Below are positions 52,025-60,898 of a DNA stretch of 64,000 nt, one piece after another. The notes under the pieces were generated by a model, which worked only from the letters and a program-made list of their open reading frames with translations, did no database searches and was not told the origin of the DNA. The stretch covers positions 2,948,599-3,012,598 of the forward strand of contig NZ_CP145809.1 of NCBI RefSeq assembly GCF_038049925.1, in the 5' to 3' direction. The stretch comes from Georgenia sp. M64 (GTDB lineage: Bacteria > Actinomycetota > Actinomycetes > Actinomycetales > Actinomycetaceae). Each line of letters opens with the position of its first letter. Position 1 is the stretch's first letter. The translations under genes were made by a program, and so were the position numbers.

Positions 52025-52828
52025 ATGCAGCAAGCCGCCAGCCGCTACACCGACGACCTGCGCCTCGCGCACGTCGTCGCCGACCAGGTCGACGGGCAGA
52101 CCATGTCCCGGTTCGGCGCGCAGGACCTCCGGGTGGAGTCCAAGCCCGACCTCACCCCCGTCTCGGACGCCGACCGCAGCGCCGAGGAGATCGTCCGGGC
52201 GCAGCTCGCCCGGACCCGGCCGCGTGACTCCGTGCTCGGGGAGGAGTTCGGCACCACCGGCCACTCACCGAGACAGTGGGTCATCGACCCCATCGACGGG
52301 ACGAAGAACTTCGTCCGGGGGGTGCCCGTCTGGGCCACGCTCATCGGGCTGGTCGAGAACGGCGAGGTCGTCCTCGGCGTCGTCTCCGCACCGGCGCTGA
52401 ACCGGCGCTGGTGGGCGGCCCGCGGCTCCGGCGCCTGGACCGGCCGGTCGCTCTCGGCGGCGCGTCAGCTGCACGTCTCCGCCGTCGGCGACCTGGCCGA
52501 CGCCTCCCTCAGCTACTCCTCGCTCGACGGGTGGGCGGACCGGGGCAGCCTGCGGGCGTTCCTGGGCCTGGCCCAGAACGTGTGGCGCACCCGCGCCTAC
52601 GGCGACTTCTGGTCCTACATGCTCGTGGCCGAGGGGGCGGTCGACATCGCCTGCGAGCCGGACCTCGAGCTGTACGACATGGCGGCGCTCGTCCCGATCG
52701 TCACCGAGGCGGGCGGGCGGTTCACCAGCCTCGAGGGCGTGGACGGACCCTGGGGCGGCAGCGCGGTCGTGACGAACTCCCTCCTGCACGAGGCGGTCCT
52801 CGCCGAGCTGGCCTCCCAGGAGGACTGA
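52025..52828 (+). CDS. hisN: histidinol-phosphatase, inositol-monophosphatase fold
   Basis: A 267-residue Mg-dependent phosphatase. Metal motifs: [18 protein letters not shown], and the third aspartate in [14 protein letters not shown]. In actinobacteria the IMPase-fold protein in this position is HisN, which makes histidinol; inositol monophosphatase activity remains possible. ATG 52025 (a GTG three codons earlier is in frame). Thirty-six bases after rsgA. Confidence 0.92.
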   Translation: MQQAASRYTDDLRLAHVVADQVDGQTMSRFGAQDLRVESKPDLTPVSDADRSAEEIVRAQLARTRPRDSVLGEEFGTTGHSPRQWVIDPIDGTKNFVRGVPVWATLIGLVENGEVVLGVVSAPALNRRWWAARGSGAWTGRSLSAARQLHVSAVGDLADASLSYSSLDGWADRGSLRAFLGLAQNVWRTRAYGDFWSYMLVAEGAVDIACEPDLELYDMAALVPIVTEAGGRFTSLEGVDGPWGGSAVVTNSLLHEAVLAELASQED

Positions 52829-52903
52829 CCCGCCCGAGGACCGGAGTGCCCCTCGCCGTGTCACTCGGCGTCGATGTCGGTGGGCCGGGTTAGCGTCACG
52901 GAC

Positions 52904-54109
52904 ATGCGGATCCTCCACACCTCCGACTGGCACCTGGGCCGCACCCTGCACGGGGTGGACCTCGGCGTCCACCACGAGGCGTTCCTCGAGCACCTCGTCC
53001 AGGTGGTGCGCGACGAGGCGGTCGACGCCGTCGTCGTCGCCGGTGACGTGTACGACCGTGCCGTCCCCCCGGTCGGGTCGGTGGAGCTGCTCTCCGAGAC
53101 CCTCGCCCGGCTGACGGAGGCCGCCCACGTCGTCCTCACCCCCGGCAACCACGACTCCGCCGCCCGGCTCGGGTTCGGCGCGGCGATGTTCCGCGACCGC
53201 CTGTCCGTGCGGTCGCGCGTGGCGGAGATCGGCACCCCGGTCACCCTGCCCGACCGTGACGGCGACGCCGGCGCGTACGTCTACCCCCTGCCCTACCTCG
53301 ACCCCTACATGGCCCGCGACGACCTCGCCGACGACGGACCTGACGGTCGGACCGTCCGGCCGGCACGGTCCCACGAGGCGGTGACCTCCGCCGCCGTGCG
53401 GCGCGTCCAGAAGGACCTCAGCCCGCGCCGCGCCTCGGACGAGCGGCGGGTCCCGGCCATCCTCCTGGCGCACGCGTTCGTCACCGGCGGGGACGTGAGC
53501 GAGTCGGAGCGCGACATCCGGGTGGGCGGGGTGGACAGTGTCCCCTCGGGGGTCTACGGGCCGCTCGGCGGCCTGGACTACGTCGCCCTGGGCCACCTCC
53601 ACGGCGCTCAGCGCGTGGGCCGTGAGGGGACCGACCCGGTCATGCGCTACGCCGGGTCGCCGCTGGCGTTCTCCTTCTCCGAGCAGCACCACCGCAAGTC
53701 GACGACGCTGGTCGACCTCGGTCCCGACGGTGTCCGCGACGTCCGGCTCCTCGAGGCGCCGGTCCCGCGCCGGCTCGGTGACGTCACGGGCACGATGAGC
53801 GAGCTGCTCTCCCGCGCCTACGACGACCGTGCGGACCACTGGCTGCGGGTCACCGTGACCGACGACGCCCGGCCGGAGCACCTGTGGGCGACGGTCACCC
53901 GGCGGTTCCCCCACGCCCTCGTGGTCCAGCACCGGCCCGCGCGGCTCCTGGAGGCCTCGGGCCCGAGCGCCGTCACCGCCGCGCAGGACCCGCTCGAGGT
54001 CGCCGCACAGTTCCTCCTCACCGCCGGGGGCCGCGCCCCGGAGGAGGCCGAGCTGGAGGTCCTGCGCCGGGCCTACGAGTCCGTCCTGGCCGGGGATCGG
54101 AGCGCCTGA
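52904..54109 (+). CDS. sbcD: SbcCD exonuclease, nuclease subunit
   Basis: Mre11-like Mn-dependent nuclease, 401 residues. Phosphoesterase motifs: ILHTSDWHLGRTL, VVAGDVYDRAVPP, LTPGNHDSAARL, LLAHAFVTGG and GHLHGAQRV. With SbcC it opens hairpins and processes blocked ends. ATG at 52904 (MRILHTSDWHLG), where homologues begin. Its stop shares one base with the sbcC start. Confidence 0.95.
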   Translation: MRILHTSDWHLGRTLHGVDLGVHHEAFLEHLVQVVRDEAVDAVVVAGDVYDRAVPPVGSVELLSETLARLTEAAHVVLTPGNHDSAARLGFGAAMFRDRLSVRSRVAEIGTPVTLPDRDGDAGAYVYPLPYLDPYMARDDLADDGPDGRTVRPARSHEAVTSAAVRRVQKDLSPRRASDERRVPAILLAHAFVTGGDVSESERDIRVGGVDSVPSGVYGPLGGLDYVALGHLHGAQRVGREGTDPVMRYAGSPLAFSFSEQHHRKSTTLVDLGPDGVRDVRLLEAPVPRRLGDVTGTMSELLSRAYDDRADHWLRVTVTDDARPEHLWATVTRRFPHALVVQHRPARLLEASGPSAVTAAQDPLEVAAQFLLTAGGRAPEEAELEVLRRAYESVLAGDRSA

Positions 54110-57100
54110 TGCGCATCCACCGCCTCGTCCTGGAGGCCGTCGGCCCCTTCCCCGGCCGTCACGAGATCGACTTCGACGCCCTGGCCACCTCCGGGCTGTT
54201 CCTCCTCGAGGGGCCGACCGGTGCCGGCAAGTCCACCGTGATCGACGCCGTCGTCTTCGCCCTCTACGGCAAGGTCGCGGGCGCCGAGGCCTCCGACGAC
54301 CGGCTCCACTCCGACTTCGCCGGTCCCGAGGCGGAGCCGTCCGTCGAGCTGACCTTCTCGACGGCCGCCGGCATCTTCCGGATCTGGCGCTCACCCACCT
54401 TCCGTCGGCCCAAGAAGCGCGGCGGCGGCTTCACGCAGCAGAACGCCCGGGCTCGGCTCTGGCGGCTCGCGGCGGTGGGCGACGAGGGTGAGCCGGTCTC
54501 CGCCCACGTCCAGGAGGTCGGGACGGAGCTGAGCCGGATCGTCGTCCTCGACCGGGCACAGTTCACCCAGACCGTGGTCCTCCCCCAGGGCCAGTTCGCG
54601 TCGTTCCTGCGGGCACGTCCGGAGGACCGCCGCACCGTCCTGCAGGACGTCTTCGGCACCGAGATCTACGAGCGGCTCCAGCGCACGCTCGCCGAGATGG
54701 CCCGCGACACGCGGGCGGCGGTCGAGCGGGCTCGCGCCGAGGTCACGGGCTCGGCCCGCTCCTTCGCCGAGGCCGCCCAGCGCCTCACCGCGGCGGGTCA
54801 GGAGGCGGGTGCCGGCCGGGACGACGCAGCGGTCCAGGACGAGGCAGCGCGTCAGGACGGCGCAGCGGTCCAGGACGATGCAGCGGTCCAGGACGAGTCG
54901 ACCCGGCGGGTCCTGGACGCCGCCGCCGCGATGGACCACCGGGCGCTGTGCCGGATCACCGCGGAGACACGCTCGGCCGCCCGGAGAGTCGTGGACGCCG
55001 CGGCGGCGCTGCGCGAGGAGACACGGGTCGCCGAGGAGCGCGCGCGGACGCGGCTCCACGCGGAGGAGCAGCTCGCCGACCTCGTGGAGCGCCGGCGCAT
55101 CCTCCTGGCCGAGCAGGAGACGCTCGCCGCGCGGGACGGCGCCGTGGCTGCCGAGGTGGCCAGGCTCGATCTCGCCCGGCGGGCCGCGTCCGTCGCGCCC
55201 GTGCTGGTTCTGCTCGACCGGGCACGCCGCAGCCTCGTGGAGGCAGACGAGACGTGCGAGCGGCTCGACCTGGGCCCCGACGCCGACCTGGCCTCGCTTG
55301 ACGACGTCGACGACCTCCGCGCCGCCCACGACGCCGCCACCGCGGAGCTGGGCTCGCTGTCGGCCCTGGTGACGCTGGAGGACGGGCTCGCTGCCCGTGG
55401 AACGGGCCTGTCCGCGGCCCGCGCGCAGCACGAGGCCGACACGGTCGCCTACGCCCTCGCGCAGAACCTGCTCGACGAGCGCCCTGCGGCACGCGAGCTG
55501 CTCGTCGAGACCATGAGCGCCTTCCGGGACGCGGGAGCGGCCCACGCCGAGGCCCAGGCCGCCGCGACGAACGCACGCGCCCGGGTCAACGCCGCGACGG
55601 AGGCGGCCCACCGGTCCCGCGACCTCGCCGCGGCGGAGGTGGAGATGGCCGACCGGGCGGCCGCCGCAGTCCGAGCCGCCGATGCGGAGCACGCGGCACG
55701 ACGACGATGGGTGGCCGGCATGGCGGGCGCGCTGGCGGGCGAGCTCGTGCCGGACGCCGCCTGCCCGGTGTGCGGGTCGGTCGAGCACCCCGCCCCGGCG
55801 GAGCTCTCCCCCGAGCACGCCACCGAGGACGAGGTCGCTGCGGCCACGGCGGTCCGGGAAGCCGCTGACGAGGTCCTCGTCCGTGCGCGGACACGCGTGG
55901 CCGGTCTGCGAGAGCAGCTGGCCGGGTTGCACCACCTCGCGGGAGGCCTGGACGTCGCAGCCGCACGGGCCGCGCTCGAGGATGCCGAGCGGGCCGTGGC
56001 GGACGCGAAGGCCGCCATCTACCGCTCGGCCGAGCTCGACCAGGAGCTGGCAGACCACGACGCGGAGACTGCCCGGCTCACCGCAGAGCTGGGCAGGGCG
56101 CAGTCGGCGCTCGCCGTCGAGACCGAGCGGCTCGAGCAGCTCGCCGCCCGCCTGCGCGAGGACCAGGCACGGTGCGCTCTCGCCTGCGGTCCCGCCGGTT
56201 CGGTCGCTGAACGAGCGAGGGCGCTCGAGCGCCGCGCCACGACCGCGCTGGCCCTCCTCGACGCCATCCTCGAGCGGCGCAGCGCCACCCTGGCGCGCGA
56301 CGACGCCCTCGCCCAGCTCGAGAGGGCACTGTCGGAGACCGGGCTCCGCGACGCCGAGACAGCGCACCGCGGTGCGCTCCCGCCCGACGAGCGGACCCGG
56401 CTCGAGCAGTCGGTGCGACGCCACGAGAGCGCCGTCGAGCGGGTGACCGCCGAGCTCGCCGAGCCGGCCGTGAGCAGCCTCGCGGGCGACGAGCAGCCGG
56501 ACGTCGAGGCTGCGGCAGCAGCCCACGCCGCGGCGATGGCGGACCTCACCGACGCCGCGGCCGCCGCCCGCGAGGCCGAGCTCACCGCCACCCATGTCAC
56601 CGACGCCGCGCACCGGCTCGAGACCGACCTCGCCGCCCACACGCGCGACGTGGAGCAGGCCGCCCCCCTCCTGCGCGCGGCGGCGCTGACGAACGCCACC
56701 GACATGACCGACATGACGCTGGCCACCTATGTGCTGGTGCGCCGGTTCGAGGACGTCGTCGCCGCGGCCAACGACCGCCTGGCGGAGATGTCGGACGGCC
56801 GATACTCGCTCGAACGCATCGACGAGCGCGAGGGCGGACAGCGCTCACGCCGCGCCGGCCTGGGCCTGCAGGTGCAGGACCACGTCACCGAGACGCCCCG
56901 CGACCCGCGCACCCTCTCGGGCGGCGAGACGTTCTACGTCTCGCTGTGCCTGGCCCTCGGTCTCGCCGACGTCGTGCGGGCCGAGGCGGGCGGCGTCGAG
57001 CTCGGGACGCTGTTCGTCGACGAGGGGTTCGGCTCGCTCGACCCGGCCACCCTCGACGCCGTCATGGCCGAGCTGGGCCGTCTCCGGGAAGGCGGCCGTG

Positions 57101-57207
57101 CCGTCGGGATCGTCTCGCACGTCGCCGAGCTCAAGGACCGGATCCCCGAGCGCATCGAGGTCCGGCGCACCCGGGACGGGGCGTCGACGCTGCGGGTGCG
57201 CTGCTAG
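54109..57207 (+). CDS. sbcC: SbcCD exonuclease, ATPase subunit
   Basis: Rad50-like SMC ATPase, 1032 residues. N-terminal Walker A LLEGPTGAGKSTVIDAVVFALYG, then VLPQGQFASFLRARPEDRR; two long coiled coils meet at the zinc hook ACPVCGS (about residue 550); the C-terminal part has the signature LSGGETFYVSLCLALGLADVV and Walker B LFVDEGFGSLDPATLDAV. A short Gln/Asp/Ala repeat (about 235-265, units around AAVQD) interrupts the first coil. The stop codon lies in CTAG, which also holds the stop of the convergent gene. Confidence 0.95.
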   Translation: MRIHRLVLEAVGPFPGRHEIDFDALATSGLFLLEGPTGAGKSTVIDAVVFALYGKVAGAEASDDRLHSDFAGPEAEPSVELTFSTAAGIFRIWRSPTFRRPKKRGGGFTQQNARARLWRLAAVGDEGEPVSAHVQEVGTELSRIVVLDRAQFTQTVVLPQGQFASFLRARPEDRRTVLQDVFGTEIYERLQRTLAEMARDTRAAVERARAEVTGSARSFAEAAQRLTAAGQEAGAGRDDAAVQDEAARQDGAAVQDDAAVQDESTRRVLDAAAAMDHRALCRITAETRSAARRVVDAAAALREETRVAEERARTRLHAEEQLADLVERRRILLAEQETLAARDGAVAAEVARLDLARRAASVAPVLVLLDRARRSLVEADETCERLDLGPDADLASLDDVDDLRAAHDAATAELGSLSALVTLEDGLAARGTGLSAARAQHEADTVAYALAQNLLDERPAARELLVETMSAFRDAGAAHAEAQAAATNARARVNAATEAAHRSRDLAAAEVEMADRAAAAVRAADAEHAARRRWVAGMAGALAGELVPDAACPVCGSVEHPAPAELSPEHATEDEVAAATAVREAADEVLVRARTRVAGLREQLAGLHHLAGGLDVAAARAALEDAERAVADAKAAIYRSAELDQELADHDAETARLTAELGRAQSALAVETERLEQLAARLREDQARCALACGPAGSVAERARALERRATTALALLDAILERRSATLARDDALAQLERALSETGLRDAETAHRGALPPDERTRLEQSVRRHESAVERVTAELAEPAVSSLAGDEQPDVEAAAAAHAAAMADLTDAAAAAREAELTATHVTDAAHRLETDLAAHTRDVEQAAPLLRAAALTNATDMTDMTLATYVLVRRFEDVVAAANDRLAEMSDGRYSLERIDEREGGQRSRRAGLGLQVQDHVTETPRDPRTLSGGETFYVSLCLALGLADVVRAEAGGVELGTLFVDEGFGSLDPATLDAVMAELGRLREGGRAVGIVSHVAELKDRIPERIEVRRTRDGASTLRVRC

Positions 57208-57689
57208 GCGGAGAGCTCACGGCGGAGGTCCGCCAGCTCGACCACGTCGAACCACAGGAGGTCGCGCTCGGCGGCCCGCTCGAGCGCCTCCTCGTCACCA
57301 CCCGCCGCAGCCAGGACGTCCTGCTCGGCCTCCGGCTCGTCGACGAGGATCGCGACCACCTCGGACCAGTCGACCGGCTCGACGACCTCGACCGCCGTGG
57401 GGAGCTGCTCCTCGCCGAGCACCTCCGGCACGAGGACGGCGGAGTCCGGCATGTCGGCGACGATCACCACCCTGCGCGGCGCGACGTGCCCGCCCGCCGC
57501 CGCGGGGGCTGTGCCGGACCCGAGCAGCGTGACGGACTCGTCGGCGGCGGCGAGGGTCGCCACCATCTCCAGGCCCTCGTCGTCCTCCTCCGGGAGCTCG
57601 GCTCGTAACCCGGTCGTGACGGCGTGGGCCCATCGCGGCGTGAGGCCGGACCGCAGGTCGGCAGAGGTGGCGGGCAGGTACAGGCGCAT
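57204..57689 (-). CDS. DUF6912-like conserved actinobacterial protein
   Basis: A 161-residue acidic protein opening MRLYLPATSADLRSGLTPRWAHAVTTGL and containing RRVVIVADMPDSAV and AERDLLWFDVVELADL. It resembles a family of unknown function conserved in actinobacteria. No membrane helix or catalytic motif can be named. ATG at 57689. It is 25 bases after the MinD-like gene and probably its last operon member. Confidence 0.75.
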   Translation of the reverse strand: MRLYLPATSADLRSGLTPRWAHAVTTGLRAELPEEDDEGLEMVATLAAADESVTLLGSGTAPAAAGGHVAPRRVVIVADMPDSAVLVPEVLGEEQLPTAVEVVEPVDWSEVVAILVDEPEAEQDVLAAAGGDEEALERAAERDLLWFDVVELADLRRELSA

Positions 57690-57714
57690 GGTCACAGTGT
57701 GGCGCGATCGGCGC

Positions 57715-59139
57715 TCAGCGGCTCCGCGCCATGCGGAGCAGCCCGAACCGGGCGCGAGGACGTGGACGGCTCTCCCCCGCCAGCCGGCGGGCCAGCTGCT
57801 CGAGGGCGAGCCGGGCGGCCGAGGTCGGGGCGACCTCGGCCAAGGTCCTGCCCTGGAGGAGCGCCCGGTCCGTCGCCGGCCGGTCGTCAGGGACGATGAC
57901 CGCGTCGGTGACCCCACCGAACCGGGCGAGCGCCTCCTGGACGGCCTCCTCCGGGGCCGGTCCCGCTGCGGAGGCCCGCAGCCGGTTCACCAGGACGACC
58001 CGTTCGGGCGGCTGCACACCGGCCTCGGTCAGCTGGCCGAGGGCCATGACGAGCCGCCGCATCCCCACCGGCTCACCGGAGCCGACCACGACGACGACGT
58101 CCGCGGCCCCGAGTGCCGATGTGGCGGCCTGGTGGCGGCGCGGCCCGTAGGCCTGGTCCGCGCCGGCGGCCTCGTCCAGCCCCGGCCCCAGGTCGACCAC
58201 GGTGACGTCGGCGACCTCGCGGGCCACCTCCCAGAGCACGTCGAGAGCGGCCGCGGGAAGCTCGCGCCACCTGTCCGCCCGCGTCAGGCCCGTGAGCACG
58301 CGCATCCCGGGCTCGACCCTGGGACACAGGGCCCGGAGCGTCGGTGCGTCGAGTCGCCCGTGGGAGGCGTGCCGCGCCGCGGCGGCCACCGCCGACGAGT
58401 CGTCGAGGAGGCCCAGCGTCTGGGTGACCGAGGGGGCGTCGGTGTCGGCGTCGACGAGGAGCGCCGACCTGCCGAGCAGCGCGATCTCCGCGGCCAGGGA
58501 GACCGCGACCGTCGTGCGCCCGGGCGCACCGGGCGGGCCCCACACGGCGACGAGGCGTCCCGGCGGGCGCAGGTCCGAAACCGCCGGCCCACTGTCGACG
58601 GACGCCGGGGAAGCCCGACCGCGGGCACGGACCTCGGCCCCACCCGCATCGTCCGGCTCGAGGTCCGGCTCGCATCGCGACCGGGCGCCCGTCACGTCGA
58701 CGGTCCGGCCGCCGGGCTGGGCGCCGCCTGGTGCACCCCCGGTCCCGGTCTCGGTGTCGGTGTCGGTCCCGAGACCGTCCGGGCCCTCTCCGGAGGCTCG
58801 AGCACGCACCGTCCGGGCGAGGACCGCGTCGACGAGCGCGTCGGCGCTCGTCACGACCTCCGTGGCGCCGAGCGCGGCGCAGCGCTCGAGCTCCTCCGGC
58901 GCCGCCACGAGGACGCAGTCGACCCCCGCCGTGCGCAGCCCCATCACGGCCGGTCGGTCGACCCCGGGCAGGTCGGCCGCCAGGACGGCGAGCTCGCCGA
59001 GACCGGCCACCGCCGCGGCCAGCACCTCCGGGACGTCGGCGCAGCGCCGGACCACCCGGGTCCCGCTGCCCGGCGCGTCCAGGCGGCGGACCACGTCGGT
59101 CTCCTCCGGGCCGGTCAGGGCGACGAGGACCCCGATCAC
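57715..59139 (-). CDS. MinD/CpaE-like ATPase
   Basis: A 474-residue protein. The N-terminal half is receiver-like (LVALTGPEETDVVRRL, VLAADLPGVDRPAVMGLRTAGVDCVLV) as in CpaE/TadZ; a Thr/Gly/Asp-rich linker (about 115-190) follows; the C-terminal half is a deviant-Walker P-loop (VWGPPGAPGRTTVAVSLA, LLVDADTDAPSVTQTLGLL, VVDLGPGL). CpaE proteins place Flp/Tad pilus machines, but no pilin, CpaF or TadBC gene is present here. GTG at 59139 overlaps the upstream gene's stop (GTGA). Confidence 0.85.
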   Translation of the reverse strand: MIGVLVALTGPEETDVVRRLDAPGSGTRVVRRCADVPEVLAAAVAGLGELAVLAADLPGVDRPAVMGLRTAGVDCVLVAAPEELERCAALGATEVVTSADALVDAVLARTVRARASGEGPDGLGTDTDTETGTGGAPGGAQPGGRTVDVTGARSRCEPDLEPDDAGGAEVRARGRASPASVDSGPAVSDLRPPGRLVAVWGPPGAPGRTTVAVSLAAEIALLGRSALLVDADTDAPSVTQTLGLLDDSSAVAAAARHASHGRLDAPTLRALCPRVEPGMRVLTGLTRADRWRELPAAALDVLWEVAREVADVTVVDLGPGLDEAAGADQAYGPRRHQAATSALGAADVVVVVGSGEPVGMRRLVMALGQLTEAGVQPPERVVLVNRLRASAAGPAPEEAVQEALARFGGVTDAVIVPDDRPATDRALLQGRTLAEVAPTSAARLALEQLARRLAGESRPRPRARFGLLRMARSR

Positions 59140-59846
59140 GCGTCGCCGTCCGTCCCCGCCGGTCCGGTCGCCGCGTCGGTGGGTGCCGCGACGTCCGGCA
59201 GATCGCCGCCGAACGTCGGGACGACGACGAGGTGGCCGTCTCCGGGCAGCGCAGCGAGCACCTGAGGCAGGTCGAGCCGTGGGACGAGCAGCTCCACCGA
59301 CACGCCGGTTCCCCCGGTGAACATGGACTCGTCCTCGACGACGTCGGAGACCACGAGGTCGGCCGCCAGCAGCGACGGCTCCGCGGGCCCGTCCTCGCCC
59401 AGGCCGCTCACCGGCGGCGGTGGGGCCAGCCAGAGATCGACCACGGAGCCGGCCGCGAGGTCCGCCGGGACGGACGCGTCCAGCGGGACGACGACCGGGC
59501 GCGCATCCACGTCGTCGGCGAGCCCGAGCGCGCTTCGCGGCACGAGCTCGCCGGCCCCAACGGTCCGGACCGCGACTGCTCCCTCGGGCAGGTCGGCGTC
59601 CGCCCGGAGGTAGAGGCTCTCCTGCGCCCCCAGCCGCACCTCCTGCACGACGAGCGCCGATGCGTCCAGGGACTGCCCAGGAGTGACGGCCTCGCGGGTC
59701 GCGTAGACCTCGACCGTGTCGGCCGCGTCCCGTACCGCCCAGGTTCCCAGAGCCACCGAGCCGGCGACGAGCAGCACCCCCACCCCGAGCCGCGGGTCAC
59801 GCCAGGTGGGCCGGCGCAGTCGCCGCACCGCGTCATCGTGCACCAT
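59136..59846 (-). CDS. SAF-domain membrane protein (CpaB/RcpC-like)
   Basis: A 236-residue protein: one N-terminal membrane helix (about 20-40, LGVGVLLVAGSVALGTWAV), a SAF domain (VTPGQSLDASALVVQEVRL to VPRSALG) and an external Pro/Val-rich part (VVPLDASVPADLAAGSVVDLWLAPP). This is the pattern of CpaB/RcpC, the periplasmic partner of Tad secretion systems. Coupled to the MinD-like gene. Its promoter region holds a 10-bp-phased repeat shared with the divergent HTH gene. Confidence 0.85.
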   Translation of the reverse strand: MVHDDAVRRLRRPTWRDPRLGVGVLLVAGSVALGTWAVRDAADTVEVYATREAVTPGQSLDASALVVQEVRLGAQESLYLRADADLPEGAVAVRTVGAGELVPRSALGLADDVDARPVVVPLDASVPADLAAGSVVDLWLAPPPPVSGLGEDGPAEPSLLAADLVVSDVVEDESMFTGGTGVSVELLVPRLDLPQVLAALPGDGHLVVVPTFGGDLPDVAAPTDAATGPAGTDGDA

Positions 59847-59880
59847 CGTGGTCCCCCTCGTCGTCGGCCACGGCCCATCG

Positions 59881-59950
59881 TGCCCGTTGATGCCCGGTGG
59901 TGCCGTCAGATGTCCACAGCTGCCCCGCGATGCACCGGGATGCGCGGTGA
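59881..59950. promoter_or_regulatory. seven 10-bp direct repeats in a divergent promoter
   Basis: Seven consecutive 10-base units begin with TG at 59881, 59891, 59901, 59911, 59921, 59931 and 59941 (consensus TGCCCggtGA). Positions 1, 2 and 9 are invariant and position 3 nearly so. One turn of DNA per unit suggests cooperative binding on one face. The array lies between the SAF gene and the HTH gene. Confidence 0.65.
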
Positions 59951-59968
59951 CGGTGGGATGATGTGGAC

Positions 59969-60217
59969 ATGGCGCAACGCTTCCTCACCCTCGCCGACGT
60001 CGCCGAGGAGCTCGCCGTCTCCGTGGCGCAGGTCCGGGTGCTCGTCCGCTCCGGCGAGCTCCCCGCGATCCAGGTGGGTGGCCGCAACCAGTGGCGGGTG
60101 GAGATCTCCTCGTTGGAGGAGTACATCCAGCAGCAGTACGCCCGCACCCGCGAGCGGATCGAGAGCGGGCGCGTCATGGATGACTCACCGACAGCAACGA
60201 CCTCAGGCTCAGACTGA
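59969..60217 (+). CDS. small excisionase/BldC-type HTH DNA-binding protein
   Basis: An 82-residue protein with one winged HTH of the MerR/excisionase type: FLTLADVAEELAVSVAQVRVLVRSGELPAIQVGGRNQWRVEISSLEEYI (in pieces: helix-turn-helix about 6-30, wing about 31-45). The C-terminal helix is charged. Similar single-domain proteins such as BldC bind head-to-tail direct repeats cooperatively. Both neighbouring intergenic regions hold 10-bp-phased direct repeats. ATG 59969; a GTG two codons earlier is in frame. Its 3' end overlaps the convergent gene by 44 bases. Confidence 0.85.
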   Translation: MAQRFLTLADVAEELAVSVAQVRVLVRSGELPAIQVGGRNQWRVEISSLEEYIQQQYARTRERIESGRVMDDSPTATTSGSD

Positions 60218-60698
60218 CCAGGTCCTCCCCGCGCACGGAGGGGCGCTGCGGGCGCAGGTCGACGTGGTCGGCCCCGACGCGCTCGAGCCAGCCCGTGTAG
60301 CGGCCGGCGTCGCTGCTGACCTGCACGAGGACCTCCGATCGCGCCAGACCCCGCAGCACGTGGGTGATCCGCAGGCGCGACTCCGCCACACCGGCCTCGG
60401 GCGCGACCCGGCCCAGCGGCCATGCCATCGCGACCGCGTCCACCGGGACCACGGTGCGCCGATCGCCCTCCGCGAGCAGGAACCACTGCGGGGCGGCATC
60501 CAGCACCCGTCCGTGCAGACCGTCGCCGGACCGTAACCGCACCCGCAGGTCGGAGCCGGTCCTCGCACGGATCCGGTCGGACAGGTGGACCGTCCCGACC
60601 TCGGCCTCCGTGAGCTCGGCGACCTGGTGGTCCTGCTCCTCGCGCGCGGCGGCGTCGTACTGGCTCTGAAGGTCCTGGAAGAGCGTTTCCCACCGCAC
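60174..60698 (-). CDS. conserved actinobacterial hypothetical protein
   Basis: A protein of about 174 residues starting MRWETLFQDLQSQYDAAAREEQ and continuing with small beta-rich segments (DLRVRLRSGDGLHGRVLDAAPQWFLLAE, RRTVVPVDAVAMAWPLG), reminiscent of an Sm-like/OB barrel. Function unknown. GTG starts at 60698 and 60707 are both possible, with no clear ribosome site. Divergent from the LysM gene, convergent with the HTH gene. Confidence 0.7.
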   Translation of the reverse strand: MRWETLFQDLQSQYDAAAREEQDHQVAELTEAEVGTVHLSDRIRARTGSDLRVRLRSGDGLHGRVLDAAPQWFLLAEGDRRTVVPVDAVAMAWPLGRVAPEAGVAESRLRITHVLRGLARSEVLVQVSSDAGRYTGWLERVGADHVDLRPQRPSVRGEDLVSLSLRSLLSVSHP

Positions 60699-60830
60699 GT
60701 TGTGCACCGTAGGGCACTTCGGACGCCGGATGGTCCGATTTCGGCGCACACGTCGTCGCAGATCAGAGCGCTGATGTCCACAGATCACAGGAGGTGCTTT
60801 ACCCCGAGGCCTCCTTGCTGTAGACCTAAT

Positions 60831-60860
60831 GTCATCAAAGTGCATCAAACGTCATCATCA
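60831..60860. promoter_or_regulatory. three 10-bp CATC direct repeats upstream of the LysM gene
   Basis: CATC at 60833, 60843 and 60853 in three consecutive 10-base units (GTCATCAAAG, TGCATCAAAC, GTCATCATCA), in an unusually AT-rich 30-base stretch 40-70 bases before the LysM gene. CATC is the complement of the GATG seen in the array at 59881. Confidence 0.55.
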
Positions 60861-60898
60861 CTGATCCAGGGCGACCCATCGACACGGAGGCAGGACGC

